DNA of 64,000 nucleotides from Straminergon stramineum (GCA_963920665.1 OY987266.1:2671001-2735000); one strand, 5' to 3'; positions 1 to 12,130 are shown, numbered from the stretch's first letter. Numbers and translations are program-made. The notes: generated by a model not told the origin, from the sequence alone.

Positions 1-2037
1 ATCCTTGCTTTGGATCTCGATATGGTGTCACTCCGACGTGAAGCAGCATACCTCAAGCAACATGTCATCATTGTCAGGTTTGTGGTTGAACTCCCTCCTT
101 TGGAACGCCATGAACTTTGGATCCGTGAGCTTGAGAATAGGATAAGTGCCAGAGTTGCTCTCCACAGGGATGCAGGTGACAGTTTCCATTTCATCAAGCT
201 AGATTCAGTTGAGTTGGTCCGCCAAGTCCTGACACTATCACCGTGCCACCTCAAAGCTGGTACTGCCATCTTTCAACGGTGGATCCCAAGCTTCAACCCT
301 GGGCAACCCTTGGGCCTGGAGGTCCCTTGCTGGATCAATCTAAGGAATCTTCCACTGGAGTTTCATCAACACGAAGCCAAAAAGATTGTAGGTGCAGTAG
401 GCACAGTCCTAGAGGAAGATGGCAGGGGCTCCGTGAATACAGATCCAAGGTTCTATGTAGCCATTGATACTTCTAGTGGATATATTTCGCAAATCTCGGT
501 GGCAAATGTAGTTGGACAATTCTCCGAGGTTACTGTCGATTATGAAATACTCGATACTTCTTGTCGTCGATGCCCAAGTTTTACTCATGACGACTCAATA
601 TGTCCTCGCCGGGGTATTTTAGACCTACCTCATCGTCAGTTACACCATCCAGCTAGTCACATTTCTTCCGTAGAATCTCCTCATTCTTGCCAAGGCTAGA
701 GACATCATCATTCTTCCCAACACAATTCAAGGGTCCCAGTTCGTTCCATATCTCCTCAGTTGGCTTCTCCAGATGGTGATGGTGATGGCTTTACATTGGT
801 TGAGCGTAAATCAAACAAGTTTCACCTGAAGACGTCAAAGGCCAGAAACAAGTGACCTGTACCAGAGATCCCAGTTAACAGAATCTCGACTCCTTCAAGC
901 CCTACTGCAATGGAGATTGAATCTCCTCGAGTGCGCACGCCGATTCCCTGTGCTTCGGCTCCTTCACCAAATCCAACAACAACCTAGTCCATCGAGCACT
1001 CCTCGGGGGTCCTAGTATAGTTATCTCAGATCCCACCACCCTCCCCTCTTGTCCAGCAACCTTCAAGCTCTCCTCGGGTCCCTCAATCCTTCCAAGACTT
1101 GCCGCTTGCTTCGCCTCTTGCTCCATCCGACAATCCAGTCCACATATCAGACATCACAGATACACTTCAACAGGTTGATGATATAGACATGGAACTGGAA
1201 GAGGAGATAGAACATTATATGCAACACCTTGCAGAGGAACAAGAAGCTGAAAAATCGGCCCAGGAACATGCGACGTTACAAGACAATCAGCCAACCTCAA
1301 CTCCTCACATATACTCGAGGTTGAATCTGGCTTCTCAATGCTTGGAGCCATTGGAGTCAAGTCAGAGAATTACGGCCCCAAAATGCCCCAATGTCATCAT
1401 CACATCACCATCCCATCAAGGTTCCCGTCTCATTCCCATAGAACCAGCCAGCTTCACCTTAGATCTTCTAGGGATTGGTGCAAACACAGGCAAGAGATTC
1501 TCCTTCATTGATGAACCGGAGGAACCGCTCTCACATGCCAATGAAGCTAGTCCCACACCACAGGAAGAAGAGGCCTTTGAAGATGCCCAGAGTAAACAAT
1601 TCTCCCCTCCTCGTCAAGGAATTCCAAGCCCCAAATCTACCTCTTCAGTCGCTTTGTTGCCTCACGCTATCTCCTTTGTGCCATCAATCTCCAGTAATCC
1701 AGCACAAGCTCAAGGGCCGGACCAAATCCCACGCATGCACTCTTCCTCGACCAATCGAGCTAAGGCAAGGGACAATGAACATGCGTTCAAGGCAATTCAG
1801 CTTCTCTCTGCTAACCGAGTTCGTCCCAGCCAAGTCCCCCAATCATTAGTGACCCCCTCCCCGATGGCAAGCAACGCCTCGTCCCCACCTGTTGCGGAAC
1901 AGACCACGTCAGTTAGGAGCGCCAGAGCGGCAGCGCATGCACTCACATCTTCTCCCAGTACGCCACCAACTCACTCTATTCCTACAGGTTTTGATACTTG
2001 GGGTTATAGAGCTATCCCCCCTCCTTCAAAGCATTGA
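1..2037 (+). pseudogene. LINE ORF1 (DUF4283-like, nucleic-acid-binding), decayed
   Basis: One reading frame from the window edge to TGA 2035-2037, broken by stops at 697, 853, 985 and 1018. The N-terminal part (to about 600) resembles the DUF4283-type domain of plant LINE ORF1 proteins, with the typical PCWINLRNLP stretch at about 340-370. A C-x2-C/H-x4-C-like cluster (CRRCPSFTHDDSIC, 562-603) corresponds to the short zinc-knuckle region that follows in this family. The rest is low-complexity Ser/Pro-rich sequence. The start codon is outside the window. The product would bind element RNA in a ribonucleoprotein; that role is family knowledge, not seen here. Confidence 0.8.
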
Positions 2038-2076
2038 GGTACCTGCTTTCTGTCCCTCACAATCCATTCTTCAATT

Positions 2077-5000
2077 ATGAATTTATGCCTTCTCTCATTC
2101 AACGTTTGAGGACTCAACGACAAATCCTCCATATCCTTGCTTCGAAATTACATCCACTCCCTGCTCCAACTAGACATAGTCCTTCTTCAAGAACATAAGT
2201 TATAAAATCAAGATTCAAAGAATCTTGGGAAACTATTGTGGAGACAAGCTACATCATGGTCAGCCGCAGCTACAGTGGGTTACAATAATGATCCCCTAGG
2301 ATCAGGCATAGGGAAAGGTGGTATTATTACCTTGGTGGCCCTACGATTCAGTCATATGGTCTCACGTTCTAGAACCATCATGGACAATCATGCATTGTAG
2401 ATCATTTTCCAAGGATTCCCTGGTGGTGACATTGGAATTGTTAATATTTATGTGCCGAATGACTCCCTATCTCGATGCCAACTGTGGGACTCCTTGATTC
2501 GAGACCTCCCTTCCTCTTGTCGTTGGATCCTTGCAAGGGATTTCAACATAGTAGAACAACGGCATGAAAAAACCAATCCCTGTGGGCGAATGATTCCTAT
2601 AGCAGAACGGATTCTCTTCTCCAATCTCAAATGACACTTGAATGTGGAAGACAATACTCAATCAGATGGTAGCCTTCCATATTCTTGGGATAATTTTTGT
2701 GATGACGGTCACAGGATTCTTTCTCGTCTAGATAGGGTATATTTATTCAAGAACAGTGCAAAATCACCTAACCGCAAGCTCCTTGACTACAAAATTCTAG
2801 GGGACAACGCTTGGTCTGATCATTCGCCTATCACAGCCACCGTGGAATTCATAAGCTCTCCATCTCGGCCCAGTAAGTGGAAAATGAGTCACCAATGGCT
2901 AGATGAGGCCAGACCTGCTATTGAGTCAGCATGGGATAATTCTTCTCCTACTGCGTCATTCTTTTCCAAATTGAAAGGCGTATCTAGAGCTTACCAAACT
3001 TACTCTCGCCACAAAGCCCAGGAGTTCAGAGCTGAAGAAGAAGGCGCCAAGCTCCATCTCTCCACAGCTACCACCGCACTACATGCGGCGCCTGACGATC
3101 CACTCTCGTAGTCTCAACACGGGCATGCGAGACTTAGAGTTCAAGACTTGGAAACCAAAAAAGTGAACGGCCTCCAAATCCGTGCCCGAATTCAGTGGAA
3201 ACTCCACGCTGATTCAGCCACAGCAAAGTTTTTTAAAGCCATCCGAGAAAAACTTGCGTCATATGCAATCACTTGTCTTCGGGATACTCAAGGAGTGATA
3301 ACAGAAGATCCTATGGAAATGTGTCAAATCGTCTCCAACTTTTACAGCCACCTGTATACAACTGAACTAGAAACCACAGAACGTTCTGCAGCTGGGCTAG
3401 ATTTCATTAGCCTCCTCTCCGATAATCTTCCAATTGAGGCAAAAGTAAGTCTCTCCCAACCCATTTGTGAATAGGAGTTGAAACTTGCCGTGGATGCAAT
3501 GGTACCAGACAAATGTCCAGGCCTGGATGGAGTCATTACAAAATTTTACAAGAAATACTGGAGTATGGTCGACACTAAATTCACATCCATGGTTCAGCAA
3601 TCATTTGTCAAGGGTTCCCTTCCGCAAGGTATGAATCATGGCTCGATTGCTCTTTTACACAAAAGCAATTCCAGGGAAGATCTTAGCAATTGGAGGCCTA
3701 TAAGTCTCCTCAATGTCGCTTACAAAATTTTGGCCAAAGCTCTCCTATGCTGCTTGCAACCTATCTTGGCGGAAATCATCAGCCCAGACCAATCCGCTTT
3801 CATTCCTACAAGGTACATTCTAGACAACATTCTTTTGCTCCATGAGACAATCTCTTGGGCAAAGGAGTCCAGTCAAAACGCTATTTTATTGAAACTAGAT
3901 TTCAAGAAAGCATACGATACCGTTCATCTTCCCTTTCTATTCCAAATTCTCGAGGCAATGGGGATTCCGTCATGTTTTGTGAACATGATTAAAATCCTCT
4001 TCACCAACAGTGCATACTAAGGTATGCGTTAATGGCGTGAATACCAAACTATTTCCAGTTCTTAGGGGTGTTTGTCAAGGTTGTCCCCTAGCTCCCTACT
4101 TGTTCCTTTTTGTAGGTGAGGCACTTAACGTGGTGGCTAAACATCGGTTGTCAACTGGGGAACTTAAAGGCATCACTCTCCCAACTGAATCTGCAGAACA
4201 AATTATAAGCCAATATGCCGATGACGTCAACTTCACTATTAGAGGTGAAGAAAGCATTTTTCGTCATCTCTCCAACCTCATTGAGTAGTATGGATTAGCC
4301 TCCGGCCTCATGATTAATTGGCCAAAGAGCCTTGCGTATTGGCTCTCTCCTGATCCAACTCCTCCATGGTTAAGGCAAATTGATTGTCCTTGGGCTATGG
4401 AGCACCAAATCTCAAAGTTGTTGGGCTCCCCATTTGGGATTGAATTAAACACCCTTGATGTTGACAACTTCTTGGCTTCCAAGATCAAGAAGAAATTGGA
4501 TTACTGGACCAGCATTCATCTCTCATTTGCAGGACGCTCAATCATTATTAACTCTATTCTCCTCAGTACTCTGTGGTACTTTATCACCATCTAGGGTGGC
4601 TCTTTGGAAATTATTCAAAAAATCAGAGCCTTGATGTGGGATTTTCTATGGTCCGTGTCTTCTCACCATAGCCGTGCCTGTGTAAGATGGATTGATTGTT
4701 GCGCCCCAAAGCATGTTGGTGGGCTCAATTTGATTGATCCTAAAGAAGCTCTACACGCGTTGATGGCAAAATGGATTCTCAAAGCCATGAGTCCCAGAGC
4801 ATCAAACCTACACTTCCTCCTCAAGTATCGCCTCTTACAATTTCGCCCTCATACCCAGGGTGGTTGGCCAACCATGCCACAATGGGCCCTTTTGCACAAA
4901 ATTATTGCTTGCAAAGGATCTCAAGCATGGGAGAGGATTGTGCGGGCATGGAGATTACTGGTCCGTCACATCTCAACAACTCCTTCCAAGAATTGTGATG

Positions 5001-5419
5001 AAGTCCTTACTTCCTCCCTTTGGTGGACCACCCATTTTCTTGGAAGTGTTCATGGCTTCTCCCCAAAAAGAGCTGCTACACTCATGACAAACGGGCTATG
5101 GCAAATTCAACACATTTGGAATGAGTCCACATTTACTTTCCACCCATGGGATCAAGCTCAATCTCAATTTGGACTACATGACAATGAAGCCCGAGCTTAT
5201 AGCAGGTTGATTAATTATGTCCCGTCAGCTTGGATCAACCTACTCACAATCCACAAACAAATAACTTGGAGCCAAGAATTCCTAGGAATCTTCAACAATG
5301 AAGCATCTCCCCTTCCGTCAACTATTTTTGTTACCACTCTGCAAACCAGACCCTTGCTTCTTCTTGGCTGCAACCCCATCATCCTTCCCCTAGGCCTTCC
5401 TTACTATACGGTCAACAGC
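2077..5419 (+). pseudogene. LINE ORF2, endonuclease and reverse transcriptase part
   Basis: Starts at ATG 2077, 40 bp after the ORF1 stop. The apurinic-endonuclease-like domain covers about 2077-2880. Landmarks are NV-stop-GLN at 2101-2118 (family NVRGLN), NIYVPND at 2443, ARDFN at 2530 (usually GDFN), RLDRVY at 2728 and SDHSPI at 2817. The reverse transcriptase (about 3500-4300) shows DKCPGLDG, NWRPISLLN, LDFKKAYDTV, GVCQGCPLAPYLF and the catalytic YADD near 4215. Premature stops lie at 2107, 2203, 2398, 2632, 3109, 3472, 4286 and 4592. A one-base shift near 4010-4020 moves the frame. Downstream of the RT the frame stays open to the hAT insertion and resumes in frame at 30251. Confidence 0.92.
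5412..5419. repeat. hAT target-site duplication, left copy
   Basis: TCAACAGC directly precedes the CATGGTTGTCA end. The matching copy at 30243-30250 is TCGGCAGC. Six of eight bases agree and both differences are A/G transitions. Eight bases is the hAT target-duplication length. Confidence 0.75.
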
Positions 5420-5475
5420 CATGGTTGTCATAGTGGACGGACGTCCGGTTCGCCCGTCCGTTAGAGGTCTCAACC
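5420..5475 (+). repeat. Left terminal inverted repeat of giant hAT
   Basis: Starts CATGGTTGTCATA and continues with GGACGGACGTCCGG, a short palindrome. It pairs with the reverse complement of 30185-30242. The first 13 bp match at 12 positions (T versus G at position 3); the match becomes patchy further in. Confidence 0.8.
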
Positions 5476-5481
5476 GTCTGA

Positions 5482-5690
5482 TACAGTCAACACAAAGTTG
5501 ACTTTATGAAAACAGAAAAATAGGCCACATGGATGCCACATGGATTCTGGAACATGTAGGGCGCGGATGCCATTGTCAAGGTGTGGATGAGATCGTTAGG
5601 GCATGGACGCCATTGTCAAGGCGCGGACGAGATCGTTAGGGCATGGACGCCATTGTCAAGGCGTAGACGGGATTTACATATGCTAAATTA
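5482..5690. repeat. Subterminal region: palindrome and 40-bp tandem repeat
   Basis: A GTCAAC-x5-GTTGAC palindrome lies at about 5486-5503. A similar one (AAAGTCAAC...GTTGACTTT) is found inside the MITE at about 25141-25165. Next, 5559-5671 holds nearly three copies of a 40-bp unit, two of them nearly identical. The unit contains GGCATGGACG and GGCGCGGACG, the reverse complement of the GTCCRCGCCC words near the right end. Inverted clusters of short words inside both ends are what hAT transposases usually bind. Confidence 0.65.
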
Positions 5691-5755
5691 ATATGCTTTT
5701 ACATATTTCCATTTCATATTTCATATTCCATATTCCATATTCCATATTCCAAGTC

Positions 5756-6085
5756 ACTCCAACATTCTATATTTTTTTTAATGTTACATCATATCACTGT
5801 AACACCCAAATCATTTCCATATCCAAATCAATCCACCATTCCATATTTTTTGGGGGTGTTGAATTACATCATTGTAACACCCAAACCACTTCCATCTCCA
5901 AATCAATCCACCATTCCATATTTTTTGGGGGTGTTGAATTACATCATTGTAACACCCAAACCACTTCCATCTCCAAATCACTCCACCATTCCATAAATTT
6001 TTTGGGTGTTACATCATATCACACTAACACCCAAACCATTTCCATATTCGAAAGCACTCCACCATTCATATTTCTTTTAATGTTA
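5756..6085. repeat. 75-bp tandem repeat, about 4.3 copies
   Basis: The word CCACCATTCCATA recurs, with variations, at 5833, 5908, 5983 and 6059, a period of 75-76 bp. Each unit also has a GGGTGTT...AACACCC inverted pair that could form a hairpin. No coding signal; open frames here are by-products of the repeat. Confidence 0.85.
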
Positions 6086-6109
6086 GATTATATAACTCCT
6101 TAAAAATAA

Positions 6110-7055
6110 TTGGCCACTCTAAAATAAATTGGTTTGCTTTTCAAAAGCTTGGGTTACTCCATCTCCCCTTTTGGACATTCATTTTTAAAGCACACTTCCA
6201 TTCCAAGTCACTACCCTTATTTTTTTGGTGGAATCATTCCCTTTCCTATTTTTTTGGCATCATTACCAAAAGTCTTCTATTTTAATTCAATGCCACTTGT
6301 GTAGGGTGGAATGATTTTTTTTTCCTATTTTATTTTTTGTGATTAGCACAAATGTTCCATCTCTACCCGAGGCCATTTATTTATCGTTGATCATTCCCAT
6401 TCATTTCATTTTTTGCTTCATTAGCAAAACTCTTTCATCCCAAGTGAATTCCATTTATTTTTTGTGGTATCCCAACTCCATTCGAATTGAATGATAATTT
6501 TTGGAGGGTGTTAGTTCAAATCATTTTGACACACTATTTTTTCACTTTTTGTGGACTTATCTCTCTCACAAAATTGTTCCATCCCAACCCCAAGCCATTT
6601 TGTATTTGTTCCATCATTTCCTTTCCTATTTTTTTCCACTAATGAACAAAGCCCTTCCCATCCCAACTCTATGCCATTTTTGGGGGGTTGGATCATTTTC
6701 TCTCTTTTTTTGGGCTTCATTCCTAAAACTCTCCCATCCCAAATCATGGTTATTCTTTTCTTCTTTGTTGAAACATTCCATTTTCTATTTTGTTTTGGTT
6801 CATGAATTAGCAAGACAGTTTTATTTGAACTCATAGTTTTGCTTTATTTGTTCAATCTTTCCCTTCCCTATTTTATTTTTGCTTATTTCCTAAAGTTCTT
6901 CCATCTAAACTCAAAGCCATTATTTTTATTTTTTTGTTCAATCATTCCCTTTCCTTTTATTTTTTTCTTCATTCCTAAAATTCTTCCAATCTACTTCAAT
7001 GTCATTCTTTTTTTTGTTGGATCATTTTTTTTAGGGGGCTTCATGAACTCCTAAA
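6110..7055 (-). repeat. Degenerate AT-rich repeat array, inverted orientation
   Basis: Imperfect copies, roughly 75-90 bp each, of a unit whose reverse complement contains GGCATTGAGTTGGGATGG, then AGTTTTAGGAATGA or TTTTGCTAATCAAGC, then AAAATAGGAAAGGGAATGAT. The same family lies in direct orientation at 12130-13790 and 23260-24625. The open frames in this stretch are low-complexity Phe/Ser/Leu strings and not genes. Confidence 0.75.
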
Positions 7056-7350
7056 ACATAGGCATAGTGAAAACATAAAGTGTATGTATTTTTATACCAA
7101 ACTACTGCATTCATTGTTTTTATTTAAGTTTTATCATCAATTCATAGAACTCATAAAAATGCAATGAGAAAGAACAATGAAATGGAATATCAATATATTA
7201 TGAGATTTTGAGTATAGAATACATCCAATTTTATATATATTTTGAGGTGTTTGGCAATTTCCAAGTAGGTACACATGGTCCTCTATGAGGATGATTTACC
7301 TTCTATGCCTAAACTATATGCTAAACTACAAAAAGTAAAACAACTAAATA
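7056..7350. other. AT-rich spacer 3' of the kinase-like gene
   Basis: Non-coding AT-rich sequence between the repeat array and the 3' end of the minus-strand gene; it would hold that gene's 3'UTR. No clear signal beyond A/T runs. Confidence 0.4.
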
Positions 7351-8931
7351 CTATGTATGATAACAACAATCTAGCATAGTCCAACAGTGGGGGGCGTTTT
7401 TCAATGTGTCTAGAACATTTGGCACTGACGCCCTTTCATTCACATCCTCTTTTATAAGGCTTTCCAATTTGATCCTGAGGTTCTGATATTGCTCTGGATT
7501 CTTCGTTGTAAAGTATTTGGGGTTCCAGTCCTCTTTCCAAATTGTAGCTGCTATCCATCCCACCGCATGTGCACTAGCAACCATGGAGTACAAATGTGTT
7601 TTCTGCATGGCTTCAATTGAATTTGCTAAACCCTACTCTCCATATACATAAAACAATTCAGGGGCTGCAAACCTTTGCTTCTTCTTCTCCTTCGCCAGAA
7701 TCTCCATGTTGGGAAAGCCATACCTTGATGGCTCCTTCTCTACAACTCGGCTAGAAAGTCCCCAATCACATATCCCTATGTACACCCTGTGTTCTTTCCA
7801 ATCATCAAAATGGAGCAAAACATTGGATGGAGTTATGTCATTGTGCATGTACTATGCATCGTGGCATTTCCCCACAATGACAAGCAAGGAGAGTGCCAAG
7901 TTCACTCAGTTCTTTCGGTAAGTTGCAACCCATGCAAGCTCCTCTTTTGTCAACCCCGTACCTTGTTTACGCTCAATGTCATCCACATCCACTGATTCAC
8001 TCACTTTCGAATTGTATTTGGATAAGAAAGAAATTAGAGATCCTCCATTCCACCACAGCGTATAGCCTTCCATCGTTTTAGGGTGGAGGTACGCAATTCG
8101 AATGATGCTAGGATGTATCACTGGACACCCTCCCGCCTCATTGATGATTCCTTGGCGCTTCTCCTTTTCATTTGTGGTTTTCAAGCTCTTCCCAACAAAA
8201 AATATCCAACTAGGAATGCTCTCAAGTTTTGTAAGCATCACCTTCCTCACGGTCCCATATGAACCAACTGCACTCTGTTCCAACATGGGGATGACTTTTA
8301 CTGAACTTTCAAGCCACTTGAATGTTCCACTCACACAATGAGCCCTTATTGCGTCTTCAATTGTCGCTTTCCATGGTGCTCGCTTTTTCTTACGCGATGA
8401 AGAAAATTGTTGAGCAAAATTTTGAATGATTTTCAATTTTGCAACCAACTCTTTGTTCTGCATGTCCCAATCGCTACCATCCTCTTTCTTATCCGTGTGG
8501 TAACACCAATTTGACACTATATTGGTTGTGAGGACAACTACCTATTTATCTAGCCAATCTTGGTGCAACCAATAATCAGAGAAATTGTTGAATTTCTCAG
8601 ATGCTTCAAACTTTGACTCCAGCTCCCTTCGCAGGTCTCTCGTCAGTTTGTGGTATCCTTCTTTGTTGTGCGCCACATACTCCCTGGTCAACATAGTTGT
8701 ACCTCGACGAGTATAGAACACCACAACTATTGCTCTCCCTTCAACTATGAATTCATGTGGAGGCATATGGGGATTTTGGGCTTTTTTGCGCTTCTTTTGG
8801 CCTGATGAGGAAGGATTTGATGAACCTAAGGACATCAATGTGTTCTTGGATGAAATTACCATCTCACCTACATCATCCAAATCTTTAAACATAGGACGTT
8901 TTTCCGCAGATCCACTCCCTTCCCCTGTCAT
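7351..8931 (-). pseudogene. Protein-kinase-like gene carried by the hAT element, decayed
   Basis: One minus-strand frame of 527 codons from ATG 8931 to TAG 7351, with premature stops at 8542-8544, 7906-7908, 7852-7854 and 7633-7635 and no frameshift. The C-terminal half has a protein-kinase core: glycine loop GSYGTV (residues about 223-228), FVGKSLK with the probable ATP-binding Lys (about 248), catalytic loop HNDITPSN (about 363-370), DWG in place of DFG (about 389-391) and AAPE (about 422-425). The N-terminal 200 residues have a basic KKRKK patch and no domain I recognise. It is divergent to the RING gene, about 660 bp away, with its own minus-strand TATATAAAG. An active kinase is possible for the ancestor because Lys, both Asp and Asn are present. 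Its substrate and role are unknown. Confidence 0.8.
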
Positions 8932-9125
8932 AATGAAAAAAATTTGGTACAATGGGCCTCCGTATCTATCCAAAAGCATGAAAGTTAAAAAAAATTCAAA
9001 AAAACCACGTCACATATGCGGGCCAAGCCCACCACCCACCAAACTCACTCACATAGGCCGCGAGGACGAACTAGCGTGTGAGGCATAGGGCGCAGACTTG
9101 GCAAAGAAATGAGGGCGGGGACTCA

Positions 9126-9134
9126 CTTTATATA
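9126..9134 (-). promoter_or_regulatory. TATA box of the kinase-like gene
   Basis: TATATAAAG on the minus strand, 195 bp upstream of ATG 8931 and next to the GC-rich minisatellite. The same nonamer precedes the RING gene and the transposase. Confidence 0.65.
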
Positions 9135-9235
9135 GTCCCCCCGCTCACGTCCACACCCTGTCCCCTAGCATTCCTGCCCCTACAAGTGGCGTTCCCACCT
9201 CGCTCCCACAGGTCCACGCCCTACAGTCGCCAATA

Positions 9236-9445
9236 GTCGTCCGCGCCCCAACCGCAATGGTGTCCGCGCCCCCAGCGATGGCGTCCGTGCCCCGGCGATG
9301 GTGTCCGCACCCCCAGCGATGACATCCGCGCCCCAATGATGGCATTCGTGCCCCGGCGATGGCGTCTGCGCCCCAGCGATGGCATCCGCGCCCCCGGCGA
9401 TGGTGTCTACGCCCCCGGAGATGGCATCCGCGCCCTGGCGTCCCC
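9236..9445 (+). repeat. GC-rich minisatellite forming a bidirectional promoter
   Basis: About ten tandem copies of a 20-22-bp unit close to GGCATCCGCGCCCCGGCGAT. It lies between two outward-facing TATATAAAG boxes (9126-9134 minus, 9456-9464 plus), so it is the upstream region of both divergent genes. The core GTCCRCGCCC also occurs near both element ends, upstream of the transposase and at 14220-14760. A transposase- or factor-binding array is the natural guess, but this is inference. Confidence 0.7.
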
Positions 9446-9455
9446 CAACTCCAAC

Positions 9456-9464
9456 TATATAAAG
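9456..9464 (+). promoter_or_regulatory. TATA box of the RING-H2 gene
   Basis: TATATAAAG, 129 bp upstream of ATG 9593 and 11 bp after the minisatellite. The spacing gives a plausible leader of about 100 nt. Confidence 0.7.
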
Positions 9465-9592
9465 CCGTTTTTGCCCCATTTGTGCCTGCCCTGCATACTC
9501 TCATCCTTCCACCTCTTTGTTGAGTTGGTTGTGAGTGTTGTGCGGGGTCAACTTGATTGCCACGTTGGAGGTTTTCGAATTTTTCTGCAAAA

Positions 9593-11890
9593 ATGGCTAC
9601 ACCACCAAGAATGACCAAGGAGGAACGAGACAAAACCCGACTATGAGCAGGAACCAAACATCGTAAGCGACTGCATGTTCTACATAACCTTGCCAAGCTT
9701 GCATTCAAGGGGTGGGAGGATGTGCCCGACCCATGGACTTATGATGATTGCACCAATTACATCGAGTGGTGCCACATTGACAAGGTCTTCCCGGAAGAGC
9801 GACATAACTTTCATAGATGCTTCCACAAGGCAAATTTGAAACATTGCCTTGACAATGAGTTCACAAACCGATGCATTGAGGTGTTCCAAGTGTTGTATGA
9901 TGTCCCGAATGTCACATGCAATGAAGTGCATCTTTTCATTGCACGAGGGGTCCATGCGGAGGTGAAGTTGAATAAGAGAGTGGATTGGTCAACTTTGAAG
10001 ACAATGGGGGAAAATGTCAAAATTCCTACCCCAGAGAATGGATTCATTCCAAGGGAGGTAAAAAGATACCCGGAAGGTGGTCTATCGAAAAAAACTACAC
10101 AGGTTCACGCACCACCAAACTATGACACTTCGGACTCATCTACGGACAATGACTCCGATGGATCTCATGTGCCAATTGTAGTCAGCCATAGAACACAACA
10201 ACAACGTGCTAAAAAGAGGAGGGCTGCGCGTGCAACTGATGAGGTTTTACCTGAAAATGTTGTGGAAGAACATGTGCCACCTACTAACGAACTAGCAATA
10301 GGAATTGTCGATGTTACAGCTGCTGCAAACCGAATTCAGAGTTTGTTGACCGAAGTGAATGACAAGAATGCGGAATTGCATTCTTTGTATGATGATGTTA
10401 ACAAATTGAGGGAAGAAATCAAAGAGAAGGACAACATCATCAATCAACAACAACTTGAGATGGAGGTACTTCGACATGCTCTTGAGGCAACAACATTGAC
10501 CAATGCTGGTTAGGATCCACGAGGGGAAGCGCAAGGGCCTTCAAATAATTCTCAAATTCCATTGGAACATGCAGAAGTTGGTGCAACAATGGGTACTCAA
10601 GAAGATTCATTATCCTTCGGAGAATTACCTACGAATGTAGTTGCAGCAATACCAGTTGACCAAAGTACCCAACTAACGGACGCGCTTGCAAACAATTTGA
10701 GATTGAAAAATCAATTGCATGCATTGATGGAGCAATATTACCAATGGAAGATGGCATGCATCTTTAGTGTTGACAGAACTAGGCAAATGGTGGAAGAATT
10801 CAAAAAAATTGACAACAATTACGGCACACACAATCAAGAGAGGGTTTTGGGTTTGACATCGTGGGCCCTGGTGGATGATCTTTTCAACATGGATGAAATG
10901 GCGACCATCAACATTGGTGGTGGACCAACAACCATCGATTGGTCCAAACATGCTTGGGATTTCAAGAATGTAGTTGGCTCTGCCATCGACCATCAAGGCA
11001 ATCCATTACTACTGTGGCCAAATCCTTCAACCTTCGTGCATGATGGAACTACATGTCCCATTTGTCTTAATCCATTTGGCCCGGAAGGTGGAATGCACCT
11101 AGGCACGTGCGAACATTTGTACCACCCATTCTGCCTAATTAGCTTGATGATTATTCGCCGGCGTTGTTCATTGTGCAAGGCTCCTTTCCATGAGTGCTTG
11201 TATGAGTTGTTTGGATTAGTTCCCTACATGCCACCACATTGGGAATTCAATGCTGAAAATGCCCCTGATCATTCTCAAAAGTGGGGAACAGACTTGGTGT
11301 GGAGCTGGAAATTGAACATCCATTCGTTGGACAAACAAAACCTTTGTATTGAATGGGGTTGGGAAAGAGATCCGGCTCAAATTGTGGAGGTGTGCCACCA
11401 CTTGGTTCCACTAAAGGACAACTTCAGCCAAGGAAGACGGAATTTCTTCTTCCAGTGCTTCAATGGGCAATGGAACAAAGCTGGACAATACTTCCAATTT
11501 GGACCTCATCCTCGTGGATGGTTATGGGGCGTTGATGGAGTTCACATTACTGACGACAATGGGATGTGGATGGGGGAAGACATTGGCATGCCAGACCCTA
11601 TTGAACTTGCACAACTATCAGAGTCAGAGTGGTGAGAAACCTTTTGAAATGAAGAGATGGACCATTTGTTGGAACAGCATAGCCCGAGAACTCTCCAATG
11701 TCTTGAGAGCCTGAAACAATCACAAATATTGAAGGCTATATTAGAGGAAGACGGACCAGCAAGGAGAACTCGATCCACAGTTCGTAGACTTCGTTTGGGC
11801 TCAGATTAAGACCTTCCAGTCCATGCCGGGACACATGACAATGAGGCTAGACCAAGTGGTAGTGCAAGTAGTCCAATGAACATTGACTAG
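9593..11890 (+). pseudogene. Coiled-coil RING-H2 finger protein gene carried by the hAT element, decayed
   Basis: A frame of 766 codons from ATG 9593. Premature stops are at 9644 (TGA) and 10511 (TAG), with TGA at 11633 and 11645 and TAA at 11807 before TAG 11888; no frameshift. The true end may be 11633 or 11888. The N-terminus is a basic helix-rich region. An acidic Ser/Asp stretch and a KKRR basic patch follow, then a coiled coil (about 246-303). A RING-H2 finger has C488, C491, C506, H508, H511, C514, C525, C528 (C-x2-C-x14-C-x-H-x2-H-x2-C-x10-C-x2-C). The C-terminal 150 residues are Trp-rich and of unknown fold. RING-H2 proteins are usually E3 ubiquitin ligases; here that is inference. 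I do not recognise the whole protein. Confidence 0.8.
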
Positions 11891-12130
11891 GTATAGTTTA
11901 GAGTGTTTTAGCTAGTGAGCTTAGGTTTTCTTAGAAGACTTACTTTCCTAGCATTATATAGGCTTATATACTTTCCTACTTTATATTACACTATGCATAT
12001 GAAATATATATGATTTTGTTTTGAATGGTTTTGCCCAAATTGACTTCGTTTATTTTTTGCACATACTCATTTGAAACGACTTGTTGACTTCATACATATT
12101 AAAATTATTTATACCATGAAATGAAATGTC
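11891..12130. other. 3' flank of the RING gene
   Basis: AT-rich sequence after the last stop, with a TTTGAAACGAC/ACATATTAAAATT-type tail. It is probably 3'UTR and terminator sequence, with no further coding signal. Confidence 0.4.

Larger units (their letters stand above)
1..5419 (+). mobile_element. L1-type LINE, left (5') part, interrupted by hAT insertion
   Basis: Left part of a non-LTR retrotransposon, truncated by the window start. ORF1 (1-2037) is followed by ORF2 from ATG 2077, which has an endonuclease and a reverse transcriptase. The element is cut at 5419 by a hAT-like insertion and continues at 30251-31470. With that part the visible length is about 6.7 kb, normal for a plant L1. 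It is dead: 4 premature stops in ORF1, 11 in ORF2 (both parts together) and one frameshift near 4010-4020. The 5' target duplication lies outside the window. Confidence 0.93.

Noticed and set aside
5693..6996. Open frames of 70-136 codons in the repeat arrays
   Set aside because: Low-complexity Phe/Ser/Leu or Thr/Ser/Ile strings generated by tandem repeats with a period divisible by three.
9236..9445. CRISPR-like array of short repeats
   Set aside because: Units are directly contiguous and degenerate, without unique spacers, in a eukaryotic transposon promoter.
9145..9708. 187-codon minus-strand frame over the minisatellite
   Set aside because: Gly/Arg/Asp-rich repeat translation of the promoter array, in antisense to the RING leader.
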